DNA from: Actinomycetospora succinea
GTDB lineage: Bacteria; Actinomycetota; Actinomycetes; Mycobacteriales; Pseudonocardiaceae
Reading direction: 5' to 3'
Assembly (NCBI RefSeq): GCF_004363095.1
Contig: NZ_SNYO01000003.1
Coordinates: 62,001-126,000, forward strand
Length of the DNA: 64,000 bases
Part shown: positions 44,843 to 56,268 of the stretch, one piece after another
Layout of the letters: each line of letters starts with the position of its first letter
Numbering within the stretch: the first letter of the stretch is position 1
Notes under the pieces: generated by a model
What the model was told of the DNA's origin: nothing
The model's database searches: none
What the model saw: only the letters and a program-made list of their open reading frames with translations
Position numbers and translations under genes: made by a program

Positions 44843-44851
44843 GTTCGCCTC

Positions 44852-45427
44852 TCAGCGTGGTGGTGTGCTCTCGTGCAGGACCGCGACGGCGCCGCGCACG
44901 GCTCGCCGGGATTCCCGGTTACCCACTCCGGCCGCAACGCACGTCGGGCATGTCCCCCAGAAGACGACCTCGGCCTCGTCGACGACGAAGCCCCCGGTGT
45001 CGGAGGGGGTCAGGCACGGACGCTCGTCGACGACGCAGTCGACGTCGGCCGTCGTGCCGCAGGACCGACAGACGACGTGGTGGTGGTTGTCGCCGGTCCG
45101 CGTCTCGTACAGCGCCGCCGACCCCGCGGGCTCGATGCGGCGCACCAGGCCGGCGTCCACGCACGCGGCGAGCACGTCGTAGACGGCCTGGGTGCTCACC
45201 GACCCCAGCCGGGAGCGCACCGTCGACGCCACGGTCTCGGCCGTGGAGTGCGGGAACTCGCCCAGGACGCCGAGCACCGCCTGGCGTGGGGCGGTGACGC
45301 GCAGGCCCGCGGCGCGCAACCGCGCACGCGGGTCGGCGACGTGGTGTCGCGGATCCGGGGCCGGTCCGGCCTCAGGAACGGTCGCGGGGGTGGCCGCGTC
45401 GTCCTGGGAACCGGTCGGGGACGTCAT
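44852..45427 (-). CDS. furA: Fur-family peroxide/iron regulator (FurA/CatR-like)
   Basis: 191 residues. The winged helix is ARLRAAGLRVTAPRQAVLGVLGEFPHSTAETVASTVRSRLGSVSTQAVYDVLAACVDAGLVRRI. The metal region has DNHHHVVCRSCGTTADVDC and FWGTCPTC, giving a structural CXXC...CXXC zinc site plus regulatory His ligands. Its operon position before katA points to a peroxide sensor. ATG 45427 is eight bases after a CAACGT -10-like element, so the longer frame starting at 45445 is unlikely. Autoregulation through the overlapping dyad at 45450-45466 is likely. Confidence 0.93.
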   Translation of the reverse strand: MTSPTGSQDDAATPATVPEAGPAPDPRHHVADPRARLRAAGLRVTAPRQAVLGVLGEFPHSTAETVASTVRSRLGSVSTQAVYDVLAACVDAGLVRRIEPAGSAALYETRTGDNHHHVVCRSCGTTADVDCVVDERPCLTPSDTGGFVVDEAEVVFWGTCPTCVAAGVGNRESRRAVRGAVAVLHESTPPR

Positions 45428-45435
45428 ATCGACCC

Positions 45436-45466
45436 ACGTTGCCACCCAGACTGGAACGGGTCAAGA
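45436..45466 (-). promoter_or_regulatory. fur-katA promoter with overlapping Fur-type operator
   Basis: On the minus strand TTGACC (-35) and CAACGT (-10, 45436-45441) are 17 bases apart, with ATG eight bases beyond. The spacer and -35 coincide with the 17-bp element read on the plus strand as ACTGGAACGGGTCAAGA (45450-45466), an imperfect copy of the dps dyad. Confidence 0.65.
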
Positions 45467-45488
45467 AAAGCGCCGCCGGTCACGCCGA

Positions 45489-46541
45489 TCAGCGCCGGAC
45501 GAGCTCCTCGGCGATCTCGTAGGTGTTCAGCGCCGCGCCCTTGCGCAGGTTGTCGCCGCACACGAAGAAGTCGAGGGTGTTGGGGAAGTCGAGCGCCTGG
45601 CGGACGCGGCCCACGTAGGTCGGGTCCTCGCCGACGACGTCCGCGGGCGTCGGGAAGCGCTTGGCCTCCGGCTCGTCGACCAGCACGATCGACGGCTGGG
45701 CCGCGAAGACCTGGTGGGCGGTGGCGACGTCCACCTCGTTCTCGAAGGTCGCGTGGACCGAGAGCGAGTGGGTGGTCACGACCGGGACGCGCACGCAGGT
45801 CGCCGACACCTTGAGCTCGGGCAGCCCGAGGATCTTCCGCGACTCGTTGCGGACCTTGAGCTCCTCGGAGGTCCAGCCCGCCTCCTTGGGCGACCCGGCG
45901 AACGGCACGACGTTCAGCGCGAGCGGGGCGTTGAACGGCGACTCGGGCGGCAGCCCCGCGGACGCGATGGCCTCCGCGACGTCCCCGCGCCGGTACCCGA
46001 CGCCCTTGCCGGCGACCGCGGCGAGCTCGGCCTGCAGCCGGTCGATGCCCTCCTGGCCGGCGCCGGACGCCGCCTGGTAGCTCGCGACCACGAGCTCGCG
46101 CAGCCCGAACGCACGGTGCAGCGCACCGAGCGCCGCCATCATCGACAGCGTCGTGCAGTTCGGGTTGGACACGATGCCCTTGGGTCGCTCGTGGGCCTGG
46201 TCGGCGTTGACCTCCGGCACCACCAGCGGCACGTCGGGGTCCATGCGGAACGCGCCCGAGTTGTCGACCGCGACGGCCCCGCGCGACACCGCGACCGGCG
46301 CCCACTCCGCGCTCACGGCGTCGGGGACGTCGAACATCGCGATGTCGACGCCGTCGAACGCCTCCGGCGAGAGCGCGACGACCTCGATCTCCTCGCCGCG
46401 GACCCGCAGCCGCTTGCCGGCGGACCGGGGCGAGGCGATGAGCCGGATCTCGCTCCACGGCACGCTCTCGCGCGCGTCGATGATGTCGATCATGACGGAG
46501 CCGACCGCGCCGGTGGCTCCGACGATGGCGAGTGTGGTCAC
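45489..46541 (-). CDS. asd: Aspartate-semialdehyde dehydrogenase
   Basis: 350 residues. NADP-binding [10 protein letters not shown] at the N-terminus, [11 protein letters not shown], catalytic Cys129 in IVSNPNCTT, and [12 protein letters not shown]. It reduces aspartyl phosphate to the semialdehyde in the Lys/Met/Thr/diaminopimelate pathway. GTG 46541 is four bases after the aspartokinase stop, forming the ask-asd operon typical of actinobacteria. No transmembrane or extra domains. Confidence 0.96.
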   Translation of the reverse strand: MTTLAIVGATGAVGSVMIDIIDARESVPWSEIRLIASPRSAGKRLRVRGEEIEVVALSPEAFDGVDIAMFDVPDAVSAEWAPVAVSRGAVAVDNSGAFRMDPDVPLVVPEVNADQAHERPKGIVSNPNCTTLSMMAALGALHRAFGLRELVVASYQAASGAGQEGIDRLQAELAAVAGKGVGYRRGDVAEAIASAGLPPESPFNAPLALNVVPFAGSPKEAGWTSEELKVRNESRKILGLPELKVSATCVRVPVVTTHSLSVHATFENEVDVATAHQVFAAQPSIVLVDEPEAKRFPTPADVVGEDPTYVGRVRQALDFPNTLDFFVCGDNLRKGAALNTYEIAEELVRR

Positions 46542-46545
46542 GGAA

Positions 46546-47811
<1,266 letters not shown>

Positions 47812-47850
47812 CGCGACGGACCTCCGGGAAGTGGTCGGTGAATCCCGTCG

Positions 47851-47856
47851 ACCCTA
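47851..47856 (-). promoter_or_regulatory. Candidate -10 element of the ask-asd operon
   Basis: TAGGGT on the minus strand, 39 bases before the GTG. It leaves a leader containing the GGAGG ribosome-binding site. No clear -35. Confidence 0.4.
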
Positions 47857-47913
47857 TCCGAGGCGTGGTGGATCACGGGGTGGGAGCAACCCCACTCCGC
47901 GCGCGTGCGGTTC

Positions 47914-48273
47914 CTACGGCGCGAGGGCGTTGAGCAGCTTCGACACGACGATCCCGATGACGATCCACACGACGGCGGCGAGACCGAAGTTGAGGATGAT
48001 CCGCAGCGACTCGCTCGCCGGGATGAAGAGGTCGCCGATGCCCAGCGTGAGGTTGTTCGCGAGGTCGTTGAAGAACACCGTGATGCTGTTGGCGGGGTTC
48101 GCGCCGGCCACCGCGAGGACCACGTGGATGACCAGGATCGCCGCGAAGATCACGGTCAGGATGCGGATGACCGAGGCGGCAACCGTCAGGACCTTACGGG
48201 TGAGCGCACGCAGGTCCTCTCCGGTGTGCGAACGCCGCTGTTCGGCCGTCTCCGTGCTCGCGTCCTGCGCCAT
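47914..48273 (-). CDS. Small two-helix membrane protein, unknown
   Basis: 119 residues. A polar N-terminus (MAQDASTETAEQRRSHTGEDLRAL) precedes a first membrane helix (VLTVAASVIRILTVIFAAILVIHVVLAVAG). A loop NPANSITVFFNDLANNLTLGIGDLFIPASES follows, then a second helix (RIILNFGLAAVVWIVIGIVVSKLL). It resembles YGGT-like small membrane proteins only superficially. Upstream in-frame ATGs at 48282 and 48285 are alternatives; none has a good RBS. It stands between ask and the divergent leuA leader. Confidence 0.78.
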   Translation of the reverse strand: MAQDASTETAEQRRSHTGEDLRALTRKVLTVAASVIRILTVIFAAILVIHVVLAVAGANPANSITVFFNDLANNLTLGIGDLFIPASESLRIILNFGLAAVVWIVIGIVVSKLLNALAP

Positions 48274-48425
48274 GCGGGTCATCATGGCACGGCAAGTGAC
48301 CCGTCGGTAGCCAAGGGTGCGACCTGAGTCACGAGCGGCTCGTCCGGGCAGTTCAGCGGCATGATCAGCACGTCGGGAGGCCCTCGGTCGGGCGCCCGGG
48401 GTACCGACGCGGCGCGCCACGGGTC

Positions 48426-48431
48426 TACCGT
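48426..48431 (+). promoter_or_regulatory. Candidate -10 element of leuL-leuA
   Basis: TACCGT, with the leader-peptide GTG-ATG pair starting six bases downstream (48437/48440). The leader is therefore probably translated from a leaderless RNA end. Confidence 0.6.
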
Positions 48432-48439
48432 GGGGCGTG

Positions 48440-48489
48440 ATGTCTCGCGCGCACGCAGCTTCCGGGCTGCTCCTTCGCCGCCGCGGCGG

Positions 48490-48496
<7 letters not shown>
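48440..48496 (+). CDS. leuL: leu operon leader peptide
   Basis: An 18-residue ORF, MSRAHAASGLLLRRRGGV, with three consecutive Leu codons (CTG CTC CTT) followed by three Arg codons. It lies 81 bp before leuA. An in-frame GTG directly before the ATG could also start it. The stop codon is inside a short hairpin that competes with a longer one downstream, the layout of ribosome-mediated attenuation responding to leucyl-tRNA. Confidence 0.75.
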
Positions 48497-50389
<1,893 letters not shown>

Positions 50390-50390
50390 G

Positions 50391-50590
50391 CAAGATCGCG
50401 ATCTCGGTGACGGATCCCCTCAGATCTGCGGGGGTTCGTCATCGAGACGGCGATCACGGATGTGCCGGCGCAGCAAGATCCGGATGCGTGGCGCGAATGT
50501 CTCGCTCAGCGGAGCGCTCGCTCCACCAATCCGGATCTTGCTGATCCGACGGCGGATCCCCTATCGGGCGGGGGACCCGCCGCCGGGGCC
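50391..50590. repeat. Inverted-repeat element downstream of leuA
   Basis: AGCAAGATCCGGAT (50472-50485) and ATCCGGATCTTGCT (50529-50542) are perfect 14-bp inverted arms. A partial third copy, AGCAAGATC, begins at 50391. Flanking each side is a GGATCCCC...GGGGG hairpin (about 50414-50440 and 50553-50577), so the segment looks like two related, oppositely arranged units. It carries no ORF. It may be a terminator pair or a decayed MITE/REP-like element. Confidence 0.65.
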
Positions 50591-50610
50591 ACGACCGAGG
50601 CCGTGACCGG

Positions 50611-50823
50611 TCAGCGGGGGAGATCGAACTCCCCGGCCTTGACGCCCGCGACGAACGCCGTCCACTCCGCGGGCGTGAACTGCAGCGCCTCGGAGGACTT
50701 GGTGTCGACGACGCGCACCTCGTCGCCGTCGATCGCGACGCCAACGCAATCGCCGTCGGAGCAGAAGCTGCTCGTGCGGAGGCGCAGGTCACGACGCGGT
50801 CGAGGCGAGGTCACGCGCGGCAT
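50611..50823 (-). CDS. DUF397 small protein, partner of the adjacent XRE regulator
   Basis: 70 residues: LRTSSFCSDGDCVGVAIDGDEVRVVDTKSSEALQFTPAEWTAFVAGVKAGEFDLP, the complete DUF397 pattern (W/SSFC..G.CV.V...VRDSK, then FTxxEWxAFV.GVKxGEFD). In actinomycetes such proteins are encoded next to XRE-DUF5753 regulators and act with them in development or toxin-antitoxin-like control. ATG 50823; it lies 40 bp after the regulator stop, probably one operon. Confidence 0.9.
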   Translation of the reverse strand: MPRVTSPRPRRDLRLRTSSFCSDGDCVGVAIDGDEVRVVDTKSSEALQFTPAEWTAFVAGVKAGEFDLPR

Positions 50824-50863
50824 CTTGTCGGATTGCCTCGGTGACCTTCACGTCGACCCACGA

Positions 50864-51736
50864 TCAGGCGTCGCCGATGCGCCGAAGGGCACGCTTCATC
50901 AGAGGAACGGACTCGTCCTCGGAGAGCGAAGCGGCAACCAATGCCGCCATCCGTCGGTCGTGCAGGCTCACTTCGTTGCGGTCGGCCAAGAACTCGCTCG
51001 CAGTGCCTGGGCGCTCGACGTAGACGATGCCGTGCTCTATCCCTGCCGTGAACTGCAGCTTGGCGAACGACTCCCTGCTCGCCGGAACGAGACCCGCGCT
51101 GAAGGGGAGCACGCGGACATCGACGTGCTCGGCCTCGGCGATGTGGATGAGGTGCTCGACCTGGTGCGCGAGCACTTCCGCGCTCTCTACAACGCGGTAG
51201 AGCGTTGACTCGTCGAGCACGCAGCGAAAGGTGAGGCCGTGGTCGGCGGTGAGGGCTCCCTGGCGGCGCATCCGCACCTCGGCGAGCCGCTCGATCTGGG
51301 CCACGCTATGCGTTCCACCCCACGCCGAGCGCAACACGCCTCGCGCGTAGTCACGGGTCTGCAGCAGGCCGTGGACGATGTGGGCCTCGTAGGCATCGAT
51401 CCGTGCCGCGTCCCACTCGTACTCGACGTACATCGCCATGTCCGGCGCGAGCACGTCGGAGTAGTCCGACCACCACATCGGCGTGCGACCGGTACGCGCC
51501 CAGTCGAGCAGGCGCTCGCGTTCGTCGCCCTCCGGCACCCGGTAGACGTCGAGCATGTCCCGGACGTCCCGCCAGCGGGGCACGCCCTTGCCGTTCTCGA
51601 GTCGGCTGATCTTCGACGGCGAGCAGTCAAGGTTGCGGGCGACGTCCTCGAGCTTGAGCCCCAAGCCATCGCGGAGTCGTCGGAGCTCGCCGCCGAGGCG
51701 GCGGCGAGTCACCACAGGTCCTGGTGACTGGCTCAT
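50864..51736 (-). CDS. XRE-family regulator with DUF5753 domain
   Basis: 290 residues. The N-terminal helix-turn-helix is LGGELRRLRDGLGLKLEDVARNLDCSPSKISRLENGKGVPRWRDVRDML. The C-terminal DUF5753 region runs from WWSDYSDVLAPDMAMYVEYEWDAARIDAYEAHIVHGLLQTRDYARGVL to GIVYVERPGTASEFLADRNEV. BldB/WhiJ-like pairs of this type are abundant in Streptomyces and Pseudonocardiales. ATG 51736 follows GGAGG with a seven-base spacer. The minus-strand promoter TGACGA-N17-TACCGT (51801-51829) lies upstream, next to a run of palindromes. Confidence 0.92.
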   Translation of the reverse strand: MSQSPGPVVTRRRLGGELRRLRDGLGLKLEDVARNLDCSPSKISRLENGKGVPRWRDVRDMLDVYRVPEGDERERLLDWARTGRTPMWWSDYSDVLAPDMAMYVEYEWDAARIDAYEAHIVHGLLQTRDYARGVLRSAWGGTHSVAQIERLAEVRMRRQGALTADHGLTFRCVLDESTLYRVVESAEVLAHQVEHLIHIAEAEHVDVRVLPFSAGLVPASRESFAKLQFTAGIEHGIVYVERPGTASEFLADRNEVSLHDRRMAALVAASLSEDESVPLMKRALRRIGDA

Positions 51737-51830
51737 CCACACGCCTCCCGAGGGTCGGGGTCGTAGGCCAGCTTCCCCCCGGGCCGGCGTCTGTCCGTAC
51801 ACGGTAGACGTCGGACGGCCATGTCGTCAC

Positions 51831-51873
51831 GCAATCGTTGCGTGCAATTGCACGTGGCACTTGTGCAGCTGCA
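51831..51873. promoter_or_regulatory. Run of three palindromes in the XRE divergent region
   Basis: GCAA-TCG-TTGC (51831-51841), CGTGCAATTGCACG (51841-51854, perfect) and TGCAGCTGCA (51864-51873, perfect). They lie directly upstream of the XRE promoter and before the two small plus-strand ORFs, a natural place for an autoregulatory operator. Confidence 0.55.
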
Positions 51874-51956
51874 TGGCACACGGCACTCTCATCCTCGGGG
51901 GGACGGGGACAACCCTCGGACCTCCCACCGAAGCGACCCGGAGGAGGCACGACCCC

Positions 51957-52019
51957 ATGACCGGATCGAGGAACGCGCGCCAGCAGCGCCGTCGCGGGAC
52001 CGTCCGCGAAGACCGATGA
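51957..52019 (+). CDS. 20-residue basic leader-like ORF
   Basis: MTGSRNARQQRRRGTVREDR, strongly basic, preceded by GGAGGAGG. Its stop overlaps the ATG of the 65-residue membrane protein (ATGA). It could be a real microprotein or a coupling ORF that delivers ribosomes to the next gene. Confidence 0.4.
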   Translation: MTGSRNARQQRRRGTVREDR

Positions 52020-52213
52020 CCGCCATGACGATCATCATCACGGTGGTCGTCTTCTGGACCCTGTTCGTGGTGGGTGTGCTCGTGGGCATCTCGGTGCACC
52101 GCGAGGCGACGCGACGTCGCAGCGCCCGCCTCCACCGCGCCGAGATGGCGCTCGACCACGATGTGCTCATCGCCGGCCGGACCCCCGCGCGGGGCCGGGA
52201 CTTCCGGGTCTGA
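52016..52213 (+). CDS. 65-residue single-helix membrane protein
   Basis: MTAMTIIITVVVFWTLFVVGVLVGISVHREATRRRSARLHRAEMALDHDVLIAG: one N-terminal membrane helix followed by a basic cytoplasmic tail. It is translationally coupled to the 20-residue ORF and divergent from the XRE/DUF397 pair. It converges with recR, ending 3 bp before its stop. No family recognised. Confidence 0.65.
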   Translation: MTAMTIIITVVVFWTLFVVGVLVGISVHREATRRRSARLHRAEMALDHDVLIAGRTPARGRDFRV

Positions 52214-52216
52214 GAG

Positions 52217-52825
52217 CTAGAGGGCGCGGCGACCCGCGAGCGCGCGGCCGAGCGTGAGCTCGTCGGCGAACTCGAGGTCGCCGCCCATGGGCAGGCCGGA
52301 CGCCAGCTTGGTGACGGTCAGGCCCGGGAAGTCGCGCAACAGACGCACGAGATAGGTGGCCGTGGCCTCGCCCTCGGTGTTGGGGTCCATGGCCAGGATG
52401 ACCTCGGTGATCTCCGGCTCGTCGCCGGCGCCACCGATGCGGGTGAGCAGCTCGCGGACCCGCAGCTGGTCGGGTCCGATGCCCGAGAGCGGATCGAGCG
52501 CCCCGCCCAGCACGTGGTAGCGACCGCGGAACTCGCGGGTGCGCTCGACGGCCATGACGTCCTTGGGCTCCTCGACCACGCACACCAGCGCGCCGTCACG
52601 CCGCGCGTCGCTGCAGATGCGGCACCGGGTCTTCTCGGAGACGTTGCCGCAGACCTCGCAGAACACGACGCCGACCTTGACCTTCTGCAGGGCCTCCTGC
52701 AGGCGGGTCACGTCGGCCTCCTCGGTAGCGAGGAGGTGGAACGCGATGCGCTGGGCGCTCTTCGGCCCGATGCCGGGCAGCCGGCCCAGCTCGTCGATGA
52801 GGTCCTGGACCGGCCCCTCGAACAC
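52217..52825 (-). CDS. recR: Recombination protein RecR
   Basis: 202 residues. The helix-hairpin-helix is [23 protein letters not shown]. The zinc finger is C-x2-C-x8-C-x2-C ([16 protein letters not shown]). A TOPRIM domain ([35 protein letters not shown]) follows. It works with RecFO to load RecA at gaps. GTG 52825 lies 6 bp after the ybaB stop, in the conserved ybaB-recR pair. Confidence 0.97.
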   Translation of the reverse strand: MFEGPVQDLIDELGRLPGIGPKSAQRIAFHLLATEEADVTRLQEALQKVKVGVVFCEVCGNVSEKTRCRICSDARRDGALVCVVEEPKDVMAVERTREFRGRYHVLGGALDPLSGIGPDQLRVRELLTRIGGAGDEPEITEVILAMDPNTEGEATATYLVRLLRDFPGLTVTKLASGLPMGGDLEFADELTLGRALAGRRAL

Positions 52826-52831
52826 CGCCGT

Positions 52832-53185
52832 CTACTGCCCGGGCAGGCCCAGCCCGCCGCCCATGTCCCCGAGCCCGCCGGCGAGCGGGCCCATCTTCTC
52901 GGCCTGCAGGTCCTGCGCCGCGCGGGCCGCGTCGGCGAGCGCGCCGACCACGAGGTCCTGCAGCGTCTCGACGTCGTCCGGGTCGACGACCTTCGGGTCG
53001 ATCTTGACGGAGCGGATCTCGCCGGCGGCGGTCTGGGTGACGGTGACCAGGCCGTTGCCGGCCTGGCCCGTGACCTCGGCCTCGGCCAGCTCCGCCTGGG
53101 CGGACATCAGCTGCTCCTGCATCGCCTGCGCCTGCTGCAGCAGCGCGCCCATGTCCATGCCTTCAGGGTTCTGACCGGGTTGCAC
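52832..53185 (-). CDS. YbaB/EbfC nucleoid-associated protein
   Basis: 117 residues. The core is [56 protein letters not shown], then [34 protein letters not shown], the full YbaB pattern. It binds DNA as a dimer. GTG 53185 lies six bases after TACGCT, so a leaderless start is likely. dnaX, its usual partner in other bacteria, is 4 kb away here. Confidence 0.94.
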   Translation of the reverse strand: MQPGQNPEGMDMGALLQQAQAMQEQLMSAQAELAEAEVTGQAGNGLVTVTQTAAGEIRSVKIDPKVVDPDDVETLQDLVVGALADAARAAQDLQAEKMGPLAGGLGDMGGGLGLPGQ

Positions 53186-53191
53186 GTCACC

Positions 53192-53197
53192 AGCGTA
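53192..53197 (-). promoter_or_regulatory. Candidate -10 element of ybaB-recR
   Basis: TACGCT on the minus strand, six bases before GTG 53185, without a Shine-Dalgarno between them. Confidence 0.55.
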
Positions 53198-53250
53198 ACC
53201 ACGCCGCCGCGCTCGCCGCCGCACCCCGCGACCAGGCAGGCTCGTCACCG

Positions 53251-55062
53251 ATGACCACCGCGCGCGACACCCTGCTGCACCGCCTCCTCGACGCGACCAC
53301 CTGGCGCGCCTTCGACGTCGACGCCGAGGGCCGCATCCTCGCCGGCCACGACGCCTCCGGGTCCGTCCAGCTCGTCGAGCTGCGACCCGACGGCACGCGG
53401 GTCCCGCTGACCGCGCTGCCCGGCGCCGTCGGAGGCCGCTACCTCCCGGGACGGCGCAGCGTCGTCGTGTCGCACGACGCCGGCGGCAACGAGCGCGCGC
53501 AGCTCTCGCTGCTCGACCCCGACGCCGTCGACGAGCCCGTCGGCGAGGACGGCCTGACGCCGCTCGTGCACGACCCCGACCACATCCACGGGCTCGTCGA
53601 GGTCCTCGAGGGCGGCCGCGTCGTCTACGCCACCAACCGCCGCAACGGCGTCGACTTCGACCTCGTCGTCCGCGACGTCGACGCCGGGACCGAGACCGTG
53701 CTCTACGACGGCGGCGGGATGGTCGGCAACGCGGCGATCGCGCCCGACGGGACGCGGGCCCTCATGACCCGCCCCGGCCGCCCGGCCCTGAGCTCCCAGG
53801 TCCTGCTGCTCGCCGGCGACACCGTCACCGAGCTCACCGACGCCGACGAGCACGCCCGCCACCTCTCCCCCGAGTGGCTGCCGGACGGGAACGCGGCCCT
53901 GCTCACCACCGACGCGGGCCGCGACCACCTCGGCGTCGCGCGCCTCGACGTCGCCACCGGCGCGCTGACGTGGCTGGTCACCGACGATGCCCACGACGTC
54001 GCCGCGCACCTGTCGCCCGACGGCCGCCTGCTCCTCGTCCTCACCGACGACGACGGCGCGAGCCGCCTCGCGGTGCACGACGTCGACGGCACGTTCCTGC
54101 GCGCGATCGCCCTGCCGCCCGAGCTCCGCGGCGGGGTCGCCGACTTCCTCTCCACCCCCCGCTGGTCGCCGGACTCGACGGGGCTCGCGGTCACGTGGAC
54201 CGACCCCGCGACGCCCGCCGACGTCCTCATCGTCGACGCCGCCCGCGGGCGCGCGGCCGTGGCCGCCTCGTCGCGGGAGCCGCTGGCGGACCTCGACCTC
54301 GTCGACCCCACCAGCCACGGGGTGCCGACGCCGGACGGCGAGACCGTGCCGTGCTTCGTCTACGCGCCGCGCGAGCCGTCCGGGTCGAGCGTGACGATCG
54401 TGCACGGCGGGCCGGAGGGGCAGTCGGTGCGCTCGTTCTCGGCGATCGTCCAGGCGCTCGTCGGCGACGGCCACACGGTGCTCGTGCCCAACGTCCGCGG
54501 CTCGGTGGGCTACGGGAAGCGCTGGTACTCCCTCGACGACGTCGAGCGCCGCCTCGACTCGGTGGCCGACCTCGCCGCCCTGCACGCCTACCTGCCCCAC
54601 CTCGGGCTCGACCCGGCCCGCGCGGCGCTCTGGGGCGGCTCGTACGGCGGCTACATGGTGCTGGCGGGCGTCGCCTTCCAGCCCGGTCTCTGGGCCGCGG
54701 GCGTCGACATCGTCGGCATCTCCTCGCTCGTCACGTTCCTCGAGAACACCTCGCCCTACCGCCGCGCCCACCGCGAGCGCGAGTACGGCTCGCTCGAGCG
54801 CGACCGCGACTTCCTCGAGCGCGCCTCACCCCTCAACCGGATCGGCGACGTGCGGGCGCCGCTGTTCGTCATCCACGGCGCCAACGACCCGCGCGTGCCG
54901 CTCTCCGAGGCCGAGCAGGTCGCCGCGGCGGTGCGCGCCAACGGCGTCGAGGTCGAGATGGCGGTCTACGACGACGAGGGCCACGGGCTCGCGAAGCGCG
55001 TCAACCGGCTCGACGCCTACCCGCGGGCGGTCGCGTTCCTGGGACGGGTGCTCGCCGGCTGA
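53251..55062 (+). CDS. S9-family serine peptidase (dipeptidyl-aminopeptidase/acylaminoacyl-peptidase-like)
   Basis: 603 residues. The N-terminal part is a beta-propeller; the C-terminal hydrolase domain has [14 protein letters not shown], nucleophile [13 protein letters not shown], acid [16 protein letters not shown] and base [11 protein letters not shown]. No signal peptide. It is related to, but clearly distinct from, the S9 peptidase at 40755; both have GCACCCCGCGA just upstream and a CAGGNT hexamer 7-8 bases before ATG. Peptide turnover is the likely role. Confidence 0.92.
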   Translation: MTTARDTLLHRLLDATTWRAFDVDAEGRILAGHDASGSVQLVELRPDGTRVPLTALPGAVGGRYLPGRRSVVVSHDAGGNERAQLSLLDPDAVDEPVGEDGLTPLVHDPDHIHGLVEVLEGGRVVYATNRRNGVDFDLVVRDVDAGTETVLYDGGGMVGNAAIAPDGTRALMTRPGRPALSSQVLLLAGDTVTELTDADEHARHLSPEWLPDGNAALLTTDAGRDHLGVARLDVATGALTWLVTDDAHDVAAHLSPDGRLLLVLTDDDGASRLAVHDVDGTFLRAIALPPELRGGVADFLSTPRWSPDSTGLAVTWTDPATPADVLIVDAARGRAAVAASSREPLADLDLVDPTSHGVPTPDGETVPCFVYAPREPSGSSVTIVHGGPEGQSVRSFSAIVQALVGDGHTVLVPNVRGSVGYGKRWYSLDDVERRLDSVADLAALHAYLPHLGLDPARAALWGGSYGGYMVLAGVAFQPGLWAAGVDIVGISSLVTFLENTSPYRRAHREREYGSLERDRDFLERASPLNRIGDVRAPLFVIHGANDPRVPLSEAEQVAAAVRANGVEVEMAVYDDEGHGLAKRVNRLDAYPRAVAFLGRVLAG

Positions 55063-55151
55063 CGCCCCGCGGGGTCACCCGCCACGCGATCTATCGTTGG
55101 CGCTCACCGCGCGTTCATCCCCTGACCCGACGGCTGGGTTGGGGTGTCGAC

Positions 55152-56264
55152 GTGTCTCGACGACCCCGGGTGCTCGTGCTCAGCGCCGCGATCGGCCAGG
55201 GCCACGACGGCGCGGCGCGCGAGCTCGTGCGGCGGCTCGACCGCCGTGGCGTGTCCGCGCACGTGCTCGACTGGACCGACCTGCTCCCCACCTGGGGCCG
55301 CCGGGCGCTGCGTGACCTGTACGCACCCTCGGTGCACCACACGCCCGCGCTCTTCGACCGCATCTTCACCGACCTCGAGCACCCGCGCCGGCCGGCGAGC
55401 GTCGTCACCGCACGGCTGATCACGGTCGCCGAGGAGCCCGTCCTGGAGGCCGCGCGCGACGTCGACGCGGTCGTCACGACCTACCCGCTCGCCGGCCAGA
55501 CGCTCGGCGCGCTGCGCGCCGACGGGCGCCTCGACGTCCCGGCGCTGACCTACCTCACCGACCCCGCCGCGCACCGCCTCTGGTGCCACCCCGGGCTCGA
55601 CGAGCACCTCACGGTCACCGACGCCACGGCGGCCGACGGCGCCCGCTACGGCGTCGCGCTGCGCAGCGTCGGACCGCTGTGCGCGCCGCGCTTCTCGCGC
55701 CCGATGCCCGTCGCGACGCGGGGCCGGGTGCGGGCGGAGCTCGGCGTGCCCGACGACGCCCCGCTGGCCCTGCTCGTCTCCGGCTCGCTGGGGATGGGCG
55801 AGGTCGAGAAGGCCGTCGACGCGCTCGGCCGGCACCCGCGGGCGTGGTCGGTCGTCGCGTGCGGGCGCAACACGAAACTGCGCGCCCGGCTCGCCGACCG
55901 GGAGCGGGTGGTGACGCTCGGCTGGCGCGACGACGTGCCCGAGCTGATGGCGGCGGCCGACGTGCTCGTGCACAACGCGGGCGGGCTGTCGTTCACCGAG
56001 GCGCTGGTCGCCGGGCTCCCGGCCGTGACCTACCGCCCCATCCCCGGGCACGGCCGCGCCAACGCCGCGGTCCTCGACGAGGCCGGGATCGCGCCCTGGT
56101 TGCACGGGCCCGAGGAGCTCGTCGCCGCCATCGACCGCTTCGGGGCGCGTCCCCTGCGCCGCCGCCCGCCGCGGCCGTGGTGGACCGAGGAGCGCGACGC
56201 GTCGGCCGTCGTCGCCCGGTACGCGGGCGCGCTCGCCGAACCGGCTCTGTCCGCGGCGGGGTAG
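55152..56264 (+). CDS. MGDG-synthase-like glycosyltransferase (GT28 family)
   Basis: 370 residues, GT-B fold. The N-terminus RPRVLVLSAAIGQGHDGAARELVRRLDRRG has the GxGHxxAA acceptor loop of monogalactosyldiacylglycerol synthases and MurG. A middle part contains LTYLTDPAAHRLWCHPGLDEHLTVTD. The donor domain has LLVSGSLGMGEVEKAVDAL, VVACGRNTKLRARL and VHNAGGLSFTEALVAGLPAVTYRPIPGHGRANA. It probably transfers a sugar from UDP-sugar to a membrane lipid. GTG 55152 lacks a strong RBS. It is 4 bp upstream of the transporter gene. Confidence 0.85.
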   Translation: MSRRPRVLVLSAAIGQGHDGAARELVRRLDRRGVSAHVLDWTDLLPTWGRRALRDLYAPSVHHTPALFDRIFTDLEHPRRPASVVTARLITVAEEPVLEAARDVDAVVTTYPLAGQTLGALRADGRLDVPALTYLTDPAAHRLWCHPGLDEHLTVTDATAADGARYGVALRSVGPLCAPRFSRPMPVATRGRVRAELGVPDDAPLALLVSGSLGMGEVEKAVDALGRHPRAWSVVACGRNTKLRARLADRERVVTLGWRDDVPELMAAADVLVHNAGGLSFTEALVAGLPAVTYRPIPGHGRANAAVLDEAGIAPWLHGPEELVAAIDRFGARPLRRRPPRPWWTEERDASAVVARYAGALAEPALSAAG

Positions 56265-56268
56265 CACC

